Shown here: positions 43,165 through 50,719 of the stretch, one piece after another
Layout: each line of letters opens with the position of its first letter
How positions within the stretch are numbered: position 1 is the stretch's first letter
NCBI RefSeq assembly: GCF_016863635.1
Contig: NZ_BOPG01000058.1
Location: forward strand, 62,001 to 126,000
Length of the DNA: 64,000 nucleotides
Direction: 5' to 3'
Source: Virgisporangium aurantiacum
Lineage (GTDB): Bacteria > Actinomycetota > Actinomycetes > Mycobacteriales > Micromonosporaceae
Position numbers and translations under genes: made by a program
The notes under the pieces: generated by a model
Told to the model about the DNA's origin: nothing
What the model saw: the letters and a program-made list of their open reading frames with translations, nothing else
Databases searched by the model: none

Positions 43165-43196
43165 GACCGCGAAGTGTGCTCGCCCAGCTACGCACA

Positions 43197-43222
43197 GTGC
43201 AATGCTCGCACCCGGATTGCAC
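43197..43222. promoter_or_regulatory. Inverted repeat upstream of the proline-repeat gene
   Basis: GTGCAAT (43197-43203) and ATTGCAC (43216-43222) are perfect seven-base arms with a 12-base spacer, 33 bases before the start of the minus-strand gene. It could be an operator. Confidence 0.4.
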
Positions 43223-43257
43223 CCGAGGCCGGCTCACGGATCGACGCGCAGAGGGGA

Positions 43258-43719
43258 CTACCAGCCCTGGGTGCCGGGGGCGCCCTTGATCGGGCCGTGG
43301 ATGTCAGCGGTCAACCAGCCGCCGTAGAAGTCGCCGGGTTGGGGGGTGACCGGTTCACCGTCCACTGTGCACTCGTCCATTGTGGACGGATAGAACGCCA
43401 GCCGCCCGGCCAGGATCTCGTAGCCCGGCGACGGGGTTTCGTACGACCAGGCTGCCCGCGGCACCACGGTTCCGCCGGCGACGAGGTCCCAATACGATGC
43501 GACGCCCTTGAACTCGCACACCGTGCGGTGCCCGTTCACCCGTAGTTCCGCCGCCACCTCGGCGCGCGGGACGTAGTACACCGGCGGGTGCGACGTCTCC
43601 AACACTCGCACCGCCTCCCGCGTGTCCACCACCGTGATGCCCTGGTGGCGTACGGCGATCCGGCGCGTGGTCGGCTCGACCCGGGGTGGTCGGGGGTAGT
43701 CCCATACGGATTCGGCCAT
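43258..43719 (-). CDS. DUF427 domain protein
   Basis: A 153-residue protein. SVWDYPRPPRVEPTTRRIAV, the central VYYVPRAEVAAELR, TVCEFKGVASYWDL and the end FYPSTMDECTVDGE...FYGGWLTADIHGPIKG are the signature blocks of DUF427, a small beta-barrel family of unknown function common in actinobacteria. It starts at ATG 43719, six bases after a GATAAT box, so it is probably leaderless. The upstream membrane-protein gene ends inside that box. Confidence 0.9.
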   Translation of the reverse strand: MAESVWDYPRPPRVEPTTRRIAVRHQGITVVDTREAVRVLETSHPPVYYVPRAEVAAELRVNGHRTVCEFKGVASYWDLVAGGTVVPRAAWSYETPSPGYEILAGRLAFYPSTMDECTVDGEPVTPQPGDFYGGWLTADIHGPIKGAPGTQGW

Positions 43720-43725
43720 TGGACC

Positions 43726-43731
43726 ATTATC
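43726..43731 (-). promoter_or_regulatory. -10 box containing the upstream TAA stop (leaderless DUF427)
   Basis: On the minus strand GATAAT (43731-43726) overlaps the TAA stop of the membrane-protein gene (43729-43727). Six bases separate it from ATG 43719. Confidence 0.5.
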
Positions 43732-44923
43732 CCCGCTTGCCCCGGGCCGCCAGGTAGACCGCGCGCACCGCCAGCGTCCGCTCGACCTCGTCGAGGATCG
43801 GGGTGAAGAACCTGCGCCGGTTCTCGGTGTCGAACATCGACGTGACGGCGAAGTACATGCTGCCGAACCCGGCCAGCAGAACGGCGTTGCGGGGCAACGC
43901 CACCGGCACGTTCGGGAACATCGCCAGCGGGCGGGGAGGCTCGCCGATCCACTGCTCGGCGGTGGCGCCGTCGACCACGAGAAGACCGAGCACGACGAAG
44001 AACGCGAACAGCCACAGCCCGACGACGATCGCCTGCACCAACTGGCGGGACGCGAGCATCACCAGCAGGCTGCCGATCTGCCGGTCGGCCAGGGGTGGCG
44101 GCTCGATCGGCGCCAGGTCGTCGACCGACACCTCTTCGAGCGGGGTGCCGCGGCACGCCTCGGTCAGCTTCGGCGGCTGAAGGTCATTCTCGACGCGTCC
44201 GATCTCCTCGCGCAACCGGCCGGCGGCGGCCAGCACCGTGACGCCGGCGAACAACGCGAGGACGAGCACCAGCCGCCACCACGTCAGCCGGTTCATCGCC
44301 TGCCACAGCTCGCCGGTGAAAAAGAAGAACAGGGTGACGAACAGCAGCATCGGCAGGGCGCGACTCTGCAACCGCAGCGTGTTGCGCAGATCCTGCCAGG
44401 CGTTGCGGACCGACCGGGCCAGCAGCGGCAGGATCCCGTACAGCGTGGTCAGCCGGGCCGCCTCGAACAGCACCCCGAAGATGACGCCGAAGCCGACGAC
44501 CGCCCAGAGAAATCCTGTCCGTCCCTCGGTGATCTGGCCCGCACCCACGTCGGGCGAGGCGACCGTGCGGGAGACGGCCAGGTCGAGCAGCGGGATCAGC
44601 AGCGGCATCGCGCCGTACGTCACCAGGACCAGGATCACCGCCCGCCGGGGGAACACCGGCAGCCGCCGGAACCGGTTGAGCAGGATCCCGGCCGCGACCC
44701 CGCCGACGAGCACCGCGGCGACGGCCACGAACCGCCCGACCGGCGATAGTTCCTCGCGCAACGGCCACAGCAGACCCGTCGCCGACACCAGCGCGAGGAA
44801 CGGCACCATGCGCGGGAGGACATGGCTCGAGAAACTGTAGTCGGCGATGAGCAGCGGCATCCCGCGCCGGATCAACCAGTTCTCGGTCCGCCGGATCACG
44901 GCCGGGGAGACGGTGGCAGCCAC
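43727..44923 (-). CDS. Multi-pass membrane protein of unknown function
   Basis: A 398-residue protein with about eight hydrophobic helices, for example VPFLALVSATGLLWPL, FVAVAAVLVGGVAAGILLN, AVILVLVTYGAMPLLIPLLD, ALPMLLFVTLFFFFTGELW and LVQAIVVGLWLFAFFVVLGL. A soluble loop after the sixth helix contains LREEIGRVENDLQPPKL. The C-terminal part, MFDTENRRRFFTPILDEVERTLAVRAVYLA, is cytosolic-looking. I do not recognise a family. GTG 44923 is the first good start for this frame; a GATGAT word lies six bases upstream, weakly supporting a leaderless mRNA. Confidence 0.7.
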   Translation of the reverse strand: MAATVSPAVIRRTENWLIRRGMPLLIADYSFSSHVLPRMVPFLALVSATGLLWPLREELSPVGRFVAVAAVLVGGVAAGILLNRFRRLPVFPRRAVILVLVTYGAMPLLIPLLDLAVSRTVASPDVGAGQITEGRTGFLWAVVGFGVIFGVLFEAARLTTLYGILPLLARSVRNAWQDLRNTLRLQSRALPMLLFVTLFFFFTGELWQAMNRLTWWRLVLVLALFAGVTVLAAAGRLREEIGRVENDLQPPKLTEACRGTPLEEVSVDDLAPIEPPPLADRQIGSLLVMLASRQLVQAIVVGLWLFAFFVVLGLLVVDGATAEQWIGEPPRPLAMFPNVPVALPRNAVLLAGFGSMYFAVTSMFDTENRRRFFTPILDEVERTLAVRAVYLAARGKRG

Positions 44924-44976
44924 GCCGCGATCATCGCCGGTTCGGCGCCGGCGCGCACGCCGGGGAGCGGACGCCG

Positions 44977-46179
44977 TCAGCGGGTGCAGTTCCAGGTGAC
45001 GGGCGTGGGGTCCGCGAAACCGGCCAGCGTCGTGCCCGCGGCGGCGACCGCGCGTACCCTGCCGCCGTCGATCGGGAACCGGTGGGTGGTGCGGTCGGGG
45101 GCGACCAGCACGAGCTTCCCGGCGAGGTCCTCGGCCGCGACGAACCAGCCGCCGGGGCCGCCGACCGGCGCGCCGTCCAGGGCGTCGAAGACCTCGATCA
45201 GGCCGGTGCGCAGGTTCCACCGGACCGGGTACAGGTACGGGTTCGCCAGGGATGTCACGCCGTCGCTGTAGGTTATCTCGTTGTTCGCGTACGAGCTGTA
45301 CAGGAAGTCGCCGTGCACGGTGGCGTTCAGCATCGAGCCGTGGCCGGTCAGTTCGCGCGGCACCGGGATCGACGTGCGGGTGCCGTTGGGCCGGTTGATG
45401 GTGATGCTGCCGGCGCCGAGGTCGGCCTCCGACCGGATCCGGGCCGAGACCGTCGTGCCGTCGTCGCGGACGGCCAGCGGTTGCGAGTCCGTTTCGCGGA
45501 TGATCCGGGGCCGGTCGGGGTGGTCGGCCGGCCAGACGACCAGCGCCGACTGCGGGGCGGTCCGGTCGGCGGCCCCGTCGAGCAGGCCCAGCGCGTCGCC
45601 CTTGCTGTTGACGTGCAGCACCCGCGCCCGGTTCCATCCGGCCGGTGCGGCCAGTTCCTGAACGGCGCCGTTCGTGATCCGCCAGTTGAGGCCGGAGTCG
45701 TGGGCGACCACCGTTCCGTTGCCGTTGACGGCGGTGGCCGTCACCTCTGTCCGGACGGTCGGGACGGTGATCACCGTGGGTTCGGCCCGGGTCCAGACGG
45801 TGGGGCCGCCGATCACGTAGGTGCCGGTGGGGTCGGCGGCGGTGACGGTGTCGCCGCCGGGCTGGCCGGCCGGCGTGGGCAGCGGCGTGGGGTCGCACCA
45901 CAGCGTTCCGGCGACGGTCGTGCCGCGGTGCACCACCCGCGGCTTCGTCGCGAACCGGGAGTTTGCGGGCTGCTCGCGGTCCCGATCGATCCGCGCCGCG
46001 ATCGTCACCGCCGGCACCGCAGCCGCGACCACCGCGAGCGCCGCCGCCGCGATCGTGGCGCGGCGCCAGCGCCGTTTCGACCGCCGGCCGCGCGCGAGCA
46101 GGAGGTCGGCGTCCAGCCGGGTCGGTGGTACAGGGGACGCCCGCAGCAGCGTCCGGACGTCATCCTCGTCGCTGATCAC
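44977..46179 (-). CDS. Membrane-anchored protein encoded with the sigma factor
   Basis: A 400-residue protein. A ~45-residue cytosolic part (ISDEDDVRTLLRASPVPPTRLDADLLLARGRRSKRRWRR) precedes one membrane helix (TIAAAALAVVAAAVPAVTIAA); the rest is outside and looks like a beta-propeller-type sensor with repeated W/N-rich strands (TVWTRAEPTVITVPTVRTEV, ALVVWPADHPDRPRII). There is no zinc-binding anti-sigma motif. The layout and the GTGA overlap with the sigma gene suggest it controls that sigma factor (inference). GTG 46179 follows GAGGAG. Confidence 0.78.
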   Translation of the reverse strand: MISDEDDVRTLLRASPVPPTRLDADLLLARGRRSKRRWRRATIAAAALAVVAAAVPAVTIAARIDRDREQPANSRFATKPRVVHRGTTVAGTLWCDPTPLPTPAGQPGGDTVTAADPTGTYVIGGPTVWTRAEPTVITVPTVRTEVTATAVNGNGTVVAHDSGLNWRITNGAVQELAAPAGWNRARVLHVNSKGDALGLLDGAADRTAPQSALVVWPADHPDRPRIIRETDSQPLAVRDDGTTVSARIRSEADLGAGSITINRPNGTRTSIPVPRELTGHGSMLNATVHGDFLYSSYANNEITYSDGVTSLANPYLYPVRWNLRTGLIEVFDALDGAPVGGPGGWFVAAEDLAGKLVLVAPDRTTHRFPIDGGRVRAVAAAGTTLAGFADPTPVTWNCTR

Positions 46180-46694
46180 GTCGATCTCCTCAGCTCGGAT
46201 GCCGCGGACACGGCCGGCTCGACCCCGAGAATCCGGCGCAGCATGGTGAGGCCCCGGCTGGTGTGGCTCTTCACGTTCCCGTCCGAGCAACGGAGGATCC
46301 GGGCGACGTCGCCGACCGGAAGATCACAGAAGAACCGCAGGACGAGCACGGTGCGTTGGGCCGTGGTGAGCTGGGCGAGCGCCAGCCGCAGCGAGTCACG
46401 CTCCTCCACGTGACCGTCGTGACCGTCGGAGCGCTCCGGTACCCGGTCGGTGAGCAGGACGCGGGCCCACCGCATCCGGCGCTCGTCGACATATTTCCGG
46501 ATCAGGGTGCGGTGCACGTACGCGTCGACGTTGTCGGCCTCCCGTACCCGGTGCCAGTGGCGGTAGAGGGCCGTGGTGGTCGCGGAGACGATGTCGTCGG
46601 CCTGGTGCGGGTCGCCACAGAGCAGGTACGCCGCGCGATGCAGTGCGGGCAGGCGCGCCGACACGTACTCGACGTATTCGCGGTCCCGGTCCAT
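46176..46694 (-). CDS. SigE-family (ECF) RNA polymerase sigma factor
   Basis: A 172-residue sigma-70-family factor. Region 2 runs from FVEYVSARLP-like YVSARLPALHRAAYLLCGDPHQADDIV through NVDAYVHRTLIRKYVDERRM. Region 4 is LAQLTTAQRTVLVLRFFCDLPVGDVARILRCSDGNVKSHTSRGL, a helix-turn-helix for the -35 box. This is the actinobacterial 'SigE-like' ECF group. ATG 46694 has an AAGGCGG site; earlier in-frame starts add a tail without similarity. It is the first gene of a pair with the membrane protein, likely a signal-responsive regulatory unit. Confidence 0.92.
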   Translation of the reverse strand: MDRDREYVEYVSARLPALHRAAYLLCGDPHQADDIVSATTTALYRHWHRVREADNVDAYVHRTLIRKYVDERRMRWARVLLTDRVPERSDGHDGHVEERDSLRLALAQLTTAQRTVLVLRFFCDLPVGDVARILRCSDGNVKSHTSRGLTMLRRILGVEPAVSAASELRRST

Positions 46695-46778
46695 GTCCGC
46701 CTTTCCGACAGTTCTCCCCCCGTCAGACGCGCGACCCTGGGGTGGCGGTTGCGATGCGGACAAACCGGGCGCTGACAG

Positions 46779-47606
46779 CTACGTGTCAAGGAGGCGACGG
46801 ACGGCGCTGGGCGGGTGGCCGAGCTGGTCACGCATCGTCCGGCACAGGTGTGCCTGGTCGGCGAACCCGAGGTCGGCCGCGAGGGCGGCGAGGTCGGCGG
46901 CGCCGGCCTCCAGGCGGTCGAGCGCCCGTTCCACCCGGACCCGGTTCCGGTACCGGGTGAGGGAGACCCCGAGGTGCCGGCTGAAGGCCCGGCTGAGCCG
47001 GAACGGGGAGACGTCGAGCAGCGCGGCCAGCGGCAGCAACCCACCGGCGGCCGGGTCGTCGGCCCGGATCGCCTCCCGGGCGCGATCGACGAGCAGCCGG
47101 TCGCGTGCCGCCCGGTCGCGCGCCGCCCGGTCGCGCGCCGCCCGGTCTTGCGCCCGGTCGAGCGGGGTGCCGGGCAGGACGGTGCCGGCCAGCAGGGTGA
47201 CCAGGTGTTCGACGACCGCGAAGTCGACGTCGCCGGTGGACGCGGCACGGAGGAGGCGGCGGTGGGCCAGGTCGACCCGGGCGTCGATGTAGACGGGGCG
47301 GCCGGTCGGGTCGGCGTCGCCGGTCAGAACGGACCACACCGGGGGGCGCAGGCTGATCGCCGTGCAGACGTCGCCGCCGGCGGGGTGGGCGAAGTGCTCC
47401 TCGTCGCCGGGGAGGGCGAGGAAGCCGACGGTGGGGTCGAGGTCGGCGACCCGGCCGTGGACGCGGCGCCGGAAGCGGCCGCGCCGGACCAGCACCACGC
47501 GGTAGTCGGACCCCGCCTCGGGTGGGGACCATCCGGTGTGGTGCTGGCCGCAGGTCACCGCCGAGACGGCCAGGCCGGGCCGGGCGGCGAGCCGCACCGC
47601 AGACAT
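46779..47606 (-). CDS. AraC-family transcriptional regulator
   Basis: A 275-residue regulator. The N-terminal part (SDYRVVLVRRGRFRRRVHGR ... DPTVGFLALPGDEEHFAHP) is a cupin-like sensor; the C-terminal ~80 residues hold two helix-turn-helices (LAALLDVSPFRLSRAFSRHLGVSLTRYRNRVRVERAL and LAADLGFADQAHLCRTMRDQLGHPPSAVRRLL). Between them is an exact DRAAR-DRAAR-DRAAR run encoded by 15-base tandem repeats. ATG 47606 or the adjacent GTG 47609 is the start. It is divergent from the VOC protein gene, its most likely target. Confidence 0.88.
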   Translation of the reverse strand: MSAVRLAARPGLAVSAVTCGQHHTGWSPPEAGSDYRVVLVRRGRFRRRVHGRVADLDPTVGFLALPGDEEHFAHPAGGDVCTAISLRPPVWSVLTGDADPTGRPVYIDARVDLAHRRLLRAASTGDVDFAVVEHLVTLLAGTVLPGTPLDRAQDRAARDRAARDRAARDRLLVDRAREAIRADDPAAGGLLPLAALLDVSPFRLSRAFSRHLGVSLTRYRNRVRVERALDRLEAGAADLAALAADLGFADQAHLCRTMRDQLGHPPSAVRRLLDT

Positions 47607-47697
47607 CACCCGGCGGACCCTACGCCACCGGTACGACAGTTTTCCGCGCGCAAGGATGTTCAAGTTTTTGTCGGTCCCGGCGGGCAGGCTCCCTGCC

Positions 47698-48054
47698 ATG
47701 ACAGCGATTGCGACCGTGAGCACGATCATTCTCGACTGCGCCGACGCGAAGGCGCTGGGCGAGTTCTACCGCACGGCGACCGGGTGGGAGGTCGCGTCGG
47801 CCGACGACGACTTCGTGTACCTCGACAACGGCGGGCCGGTGCAGCTGGCGTTCCAGCGGGTGCCCGACTACGTGGCGCCTGGGTGGCCCGACGCCGGCAA
47901 GCAGGCCCACCTCGACCTGAAGGTGGCCGACCTCGACACGGCGACGGCCGACCTGGTGGCGGCCGGTGCCACGAAGCCGGAGTTCCAGCCCGGCGACGGG
48001 TGGGTGGTGCTGATCGACCCGGCCGGGCACCCGTTCTGCATCAGCGCCGGGTGA
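47698..48054 (+). CDS. VOC-family (glyoxalase/bleomycin-resistance-like) protein
   Basis: A 118-residue vicinal-oxygen-chelate protein with two beta-alpha-beta-beta-beta modules: IATVSTIILDCADAKALGEFYRTATGWEV, then KQAHLDLKVADLDTATADLVAAGA and VLIDPAGHPFCIS. These resemble the glyoxalase-like PF18029-type actinobacterial proteins. His in AHLDLKV and the Asp/His near DPAGHPF may bind metal. Substrate unknown. The 3' end overlaps the convergent hydrolase gene by 14 bases. It is divergent from araC-like regulator. Confidence 0.88.
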   Translation: MTAIATVSTIILDCADAKALGEFYRTATGWEVASADDDFVYLDNGGPVQLAFQRVPDYVAPGWPDAGKQAHLDLKVADLDTATADLVAAGATKPEFQPGDGWVVLIDPAGHPFCISAG

Positions 48055-48772
48055 GTTCGAGCAGGGGGAGCAGTGCGGCCGGGTCCTCGACGTGGGCGTT
48101 GTGGCCCAGGCCGGGGAGGTCGACCGGGTCGGGGACGAGGGCGGCCAGGTCGGCGGTGCTGACCATCGGATCCCGCTCGCCGCGGGCCAGCACCACCGGA
48201 ACCGGTGCCGCGGCGAGCAGGGCGGCCACGCCGGGCTCGCCGACGGCGAAGGCGGCCGGGTCGAAGGTGGGGCGCCAGCCCGCATCGGTTCGGGTGACGG
48301 CGGTGGCGAGGGTGGGGTCGTCGGGGTCGACCAGGCCGTCGAGGCCGGCGACGCGCAGGTGGCGGCGGACCGCTTCCGCACGGGTGGGGTACGTAGGGGC
48401 CGGCCGATTGCCCACCTCGACGGCCCTGGCCAGCTCTGCGCCCGTCCAATTGACTTTGATGCCGAGACCGACGACGGCCCGGACGCCCGGCCGGGCCGCG
48501 AGGTGCAATCCGACCGCGCCACCGAAGGAGTGACCGACGACGACCGTGCCGCGCGGGTCGACCAGGCCCGCGACGGCGGCCGCGACGGATGCGAACGAGT
48601 AGGCCGGCAGGTGCGGTGAGCCGCCGTGGCCGGGGAGGTCGGGTGCGATCCACGCCGAGTCACCGAGGAGGGAGGTGAGGCCGGCCCACACGTCGCCGGT
48701 GGCGCCGAGGCCGTGCAGCAGCAGGAACGCCGGCGGTTCGGTGCCGCCCGTTCGGACCAGGAGGTCGGTCAC
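48041..48772 (-). CDS. Alpha/beta hydrolase
   Basis: A 243-residue alpha/beta-hydrolase-fold protein. The oxyanion motif LLLHGLGATGDVW is near 17-29, nucleophile Ser82 in VVGHSFGGA, and the C-terminal His in LGHNAHVED. The acid is probably the Asp in ARGERDPMVS. Substrate unknown. GTG 48772 is preferred over 48778 because it lies eight bases after TAGTAT on the minus strand with no ribosome site, as expected for a leaderless message. The -10 box is shared with the divergent GMC gene. Confidence 0.85.
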   Translation of the reverse strand: MTDLLVRTGGTEPPAFLLLHGLGATGDVWAGLTSLLGDSAWIAPDLPGHGGSPHLPAYSFASVAAAVAGLVDPRGTVVVGHSFGGAVGLHLAARPGVRAVVGLGIKVNWTGAELARAVEVGNRPAPTYPTRAEAVRRHLRVAGLDGLVDPDDPTLATAVTRTDAGWRPTFDPAAFAVGEPGVAALLAAAPVPVVLARGERDPMVSTADLAALVPDPVDLPGLGHNAHVEDPAALLPLLELTRR

Positions 48773-48780
48773 GGTCACCA

Positions 48781-48787
48781 ATACTAT
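48781..48787. promoter_or_regulatory. Shared symmetrical -10 element of a divergent leaderless promoter pair
   Basis: ATACTAT reads as TACTAT (48782-48787) on the plus strand, six bases before ATG 48794, and as TAGTAT (48786-48781) on the minus strand, eight bases before GTG 48772. Both transcripts would be leaderless and start only about 21 bases apart. Confidence 0.55.
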
Positions 48788-48793
48788 GCGGGA

Positions 48794-50635
48794 ATGGACG
48801 TGGAGCGGCTGCGAACCGCGATCGACGCGGTGGTGCCGCGCGACGACGTGGCGTCGGCGTCGGAGGCCGGCGGGTTGCGGTTCCTGGACAGCGTGTGCCT
48901 CGACCGTCCGGAGTGGACGGAGCGCATCAGCGCCGTGCTCGACGGGATCGACGCGGGGGTGGTGGGGCCGGATTTCGAGTGGTTCGCCGACCTGGTGAAC
49001 ACGGGCTTCTACGCCGATCCGGGCAACCACGGCAATGACGGCGGGGTCTCGTGGCGGATGCTCGGCTGGAGTCCGTGGCCGTCGACGGTGCCGGATCACA
49101 CGGCAACAAAGCCGGCGGTGGTCACGACGGTGGCCAGGCACTATGACGCGGTCGTGATCGGCTCCGGCGCGGGCGGCGGGGTGGCGGCGTGGGCGCTGGC
49201 CCGGTCGGGGCGGTCGGTGCTGCTGGTGGAACGCGGCGGGTTTGCCGCGGTGTCGGGCGATCACCTGGACAACCGACGGGTCGACGGCGGCAACGCCTAC
49301 ACGTTCGGCGGCGGCACGCGCGTGTACGGAGCGCAGGCGTGGCGGTTCGTGCCCGCGGACTTCGCGATGGCGTCCACGTACGGCGTGCCCGACGGCAGCG
49401 CGCTCGCCGACTGGCCGATCGGCTACGACGACCTCGAACCGTTCTACACGATGGCCGAGTACGAGATCGGCGTGTGCGGGTCGGACCCGGGGTCGCCCCG
49501 GCGGTCGAGGCCGTATCCGATGCCGCCGGTGCCGCGCGCCGGGTGGGGCCGGCGCCTGGAACGGGCCGCCGGAACGCTGGGGATGGGCACGGTTGCGGTG
49601 CCGCTGGCCGTCAACTCGGTGCCGTACGACGGGCGGCCGGCGTGCGGCGCGTGCCGCGAGTGCGTCGGGTTCGCGTGCCGGGTCGACGCCAAGAACGGGT
49701 CCCACAACACGGTGCTGGCGCGGGCCGCCGCCACCGGGAACCTCCACGTGCGGCTCGGCACGCGAGTGCGGCGCATCCGCACAGACCGGCGGAGGGTGAC
49801 CGGCGTCGAGCTCACCGACGGCAGCGTCGTGACGGCGGACGACGTCGTGGTCGCCGCCGGCGCCGTGGAATCGGCCCGGCTGCTGCTGTGCAGCCCGAGC
49901 GACCACGAGCCCGACGGGCTGGGCAACAACCACGACCAGGTCGGCCGCTACCTGCAGGGGCACGTGTACGGCGGTGCGATCGGCGTCTTCGACGACGAGG
50001 TCGTCGACCTGGTCGGGCCCGGCCCGTCGATCTCGACGCACGACTTCCGCCATCACGTCGACGGTTTGGTCGGCGGCGGGATCATCGTCGACGAGTTCGT
50101 GCCCACCCCGCTGGGCACGTACCGGTACCTCCGCGCGGCCGGGCTGATCGGCGCGCACGGGCTCGCGGCCAAACAGGGGATGCGGCACCTGGCGCGGCGG
50201 ATGCAGCGGGTCGTCGGCCCGGTGCAGGAGCTGACGTCGGCCGGATCGCGGGTGCGGCTCGACCCGTCGGTGACCGACGCCGACGGCGTCCCGGTGGCCC
50301 GGTTCAGCGGCGGCCTGCACGCCAACGACCTTGCCGCGCAACGGTTTCTCGGCGAGCGCGCGGCCGACTGGCTCCGGGCCGCCGGTGCCCGCACCGCGAT
50401 CCCCTACGGCCCGCCGCCGGCCGACCGGCCGAGCGTCGGCCAGCACCAGGCCGGCACGTGCCGGATGGGAACGGATCCCCGGTCGTCGGTGACCGACCCG
50501 GCGGGACGGGTGTGGGGGCACGACAACCTGCGCGTGGTCGACGCGTCGACACACGTCACGAACGGCGGGGTGAACCCGGTGCTGACCGTATTCGCCAACG
50601 CGTTCCGCGTCATGCACGACTGGCTCGGCGAGTAG
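48794..50635 (+). CDS. GMC-family oxidoreductase with N-terminal subunit-3-like region
   Basis: A 613-residue flavoprotein. FAD motif VVIGSGAGGGVAAWALARSG near residues 120-140, CRECVGFACRVDAKNGSHNT with cysteines in the middle, and the C-terminal GTCRMG and VVDASTHVTNGGVNPVLTV blocks identify the glucose-methanol-choline family, in particular the gluconate/sorbitol dehydrogenase-like branch. The first ~95 residues (MDVERLRTAIDAVVPRDD ... WFADLVNTGFYADPGNHGN) resemble the separate small subunit of such membrane dehydrogenases, so this looks like a fusion. It oxidises an alcohol or sugar to a carbonyl; electron acceptor unknown. ATG 48794 is leaderless by position. Confidence 0.88.
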   Translation: MDVERLRTAIDAVVPRDDVASASEAGGLRFLDSVCLDRPEWTERISAVLDGIDAGVVGPDFEWFADLVNTGFYADPGNHGNDGGVSWRMLGWSPWPSTVPDHTATKPAVVTTVARHYDAVVIGSGAGGGVAAWALARSGRSVLLVERGGFAAVSGDHLDNRRVDGGNAYTFGGGTRVYGAQAWRFVPADFAMASTYGVPDGSALADWPIGYDDLEPFYTMAEYEIGVCGSDPGSPRRSRPYPMPPVPRAGWGRRLERAAGTLGMGTVAVPLAVNSVPYDGRPACGACRECVGFACRVDAKNGSHNTVLARAAATGNLHVRLGTRVRRIRTDRRRVTGVELTDGSVVTADDVVVAAGAVESARLLLCSPSDHEPDGLGNNHDQVGRYLQGHVYGGAIGVFDDEVVDLVGPGPSISTHDFRHHVDGLVGGGIIVDEFVPTPLGTYRYLRAAGLIGAHGLAAKQGMRHLARRMQRVVGPVQELTSAGSRVRLDPSVTDADGVPVARFSGGLHANDLAAQRFLGERAADWLRAAGARTAIPYGPPPADRPSVGQHQAGTCRMGTDPRSSVTDPAGRVWGHDNLRVVDASTHVTNGGVNPVLTVFANAFRVMHDWLGE

Positions 50636-50640
50636 GGCGG

Positions 50641-50671
50641 GCACCGGTACCCCGGTAGGGGGTGCCGGTGC
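50641..50671 (+). terminator. Strong hairpin after the GMC gene
   Basis: GCACCGGTACCCC (50641-50653) pairs with GGGGGTGCCGGTGC (50658-50671) with one mismatch around a four-base GGTA loop, five bases after the stop. Confidence 0.75.
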
Positions 50672-50707
50672 TACCCGGGTATGCCGACCCGGACCCGGCC
50701 CGCCCCG

Positions 50708-50713
50708 TAGCCT
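50708..50713 (+). promoter_or_regulatory. -10 box of a leaderless two-component operon
   Basis: TAGCCT, six bases before GTG 50720; no ribosome site lies between them. Confidence 0.5.
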
Positions 50714-50719
50714 AGCGAC

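Noticed and set aside
42098..43327. Plus-strand Gly/Thr-rich frame opposite the proline-repeat gene
   Set aside because: It would give a Gly-Gly-Thr repeat protein, but it has no export signal at its start and crosses the divergent regulatory region; the minus frame has a signal-like N terminus. Some doubt remains because both are low-complexity.
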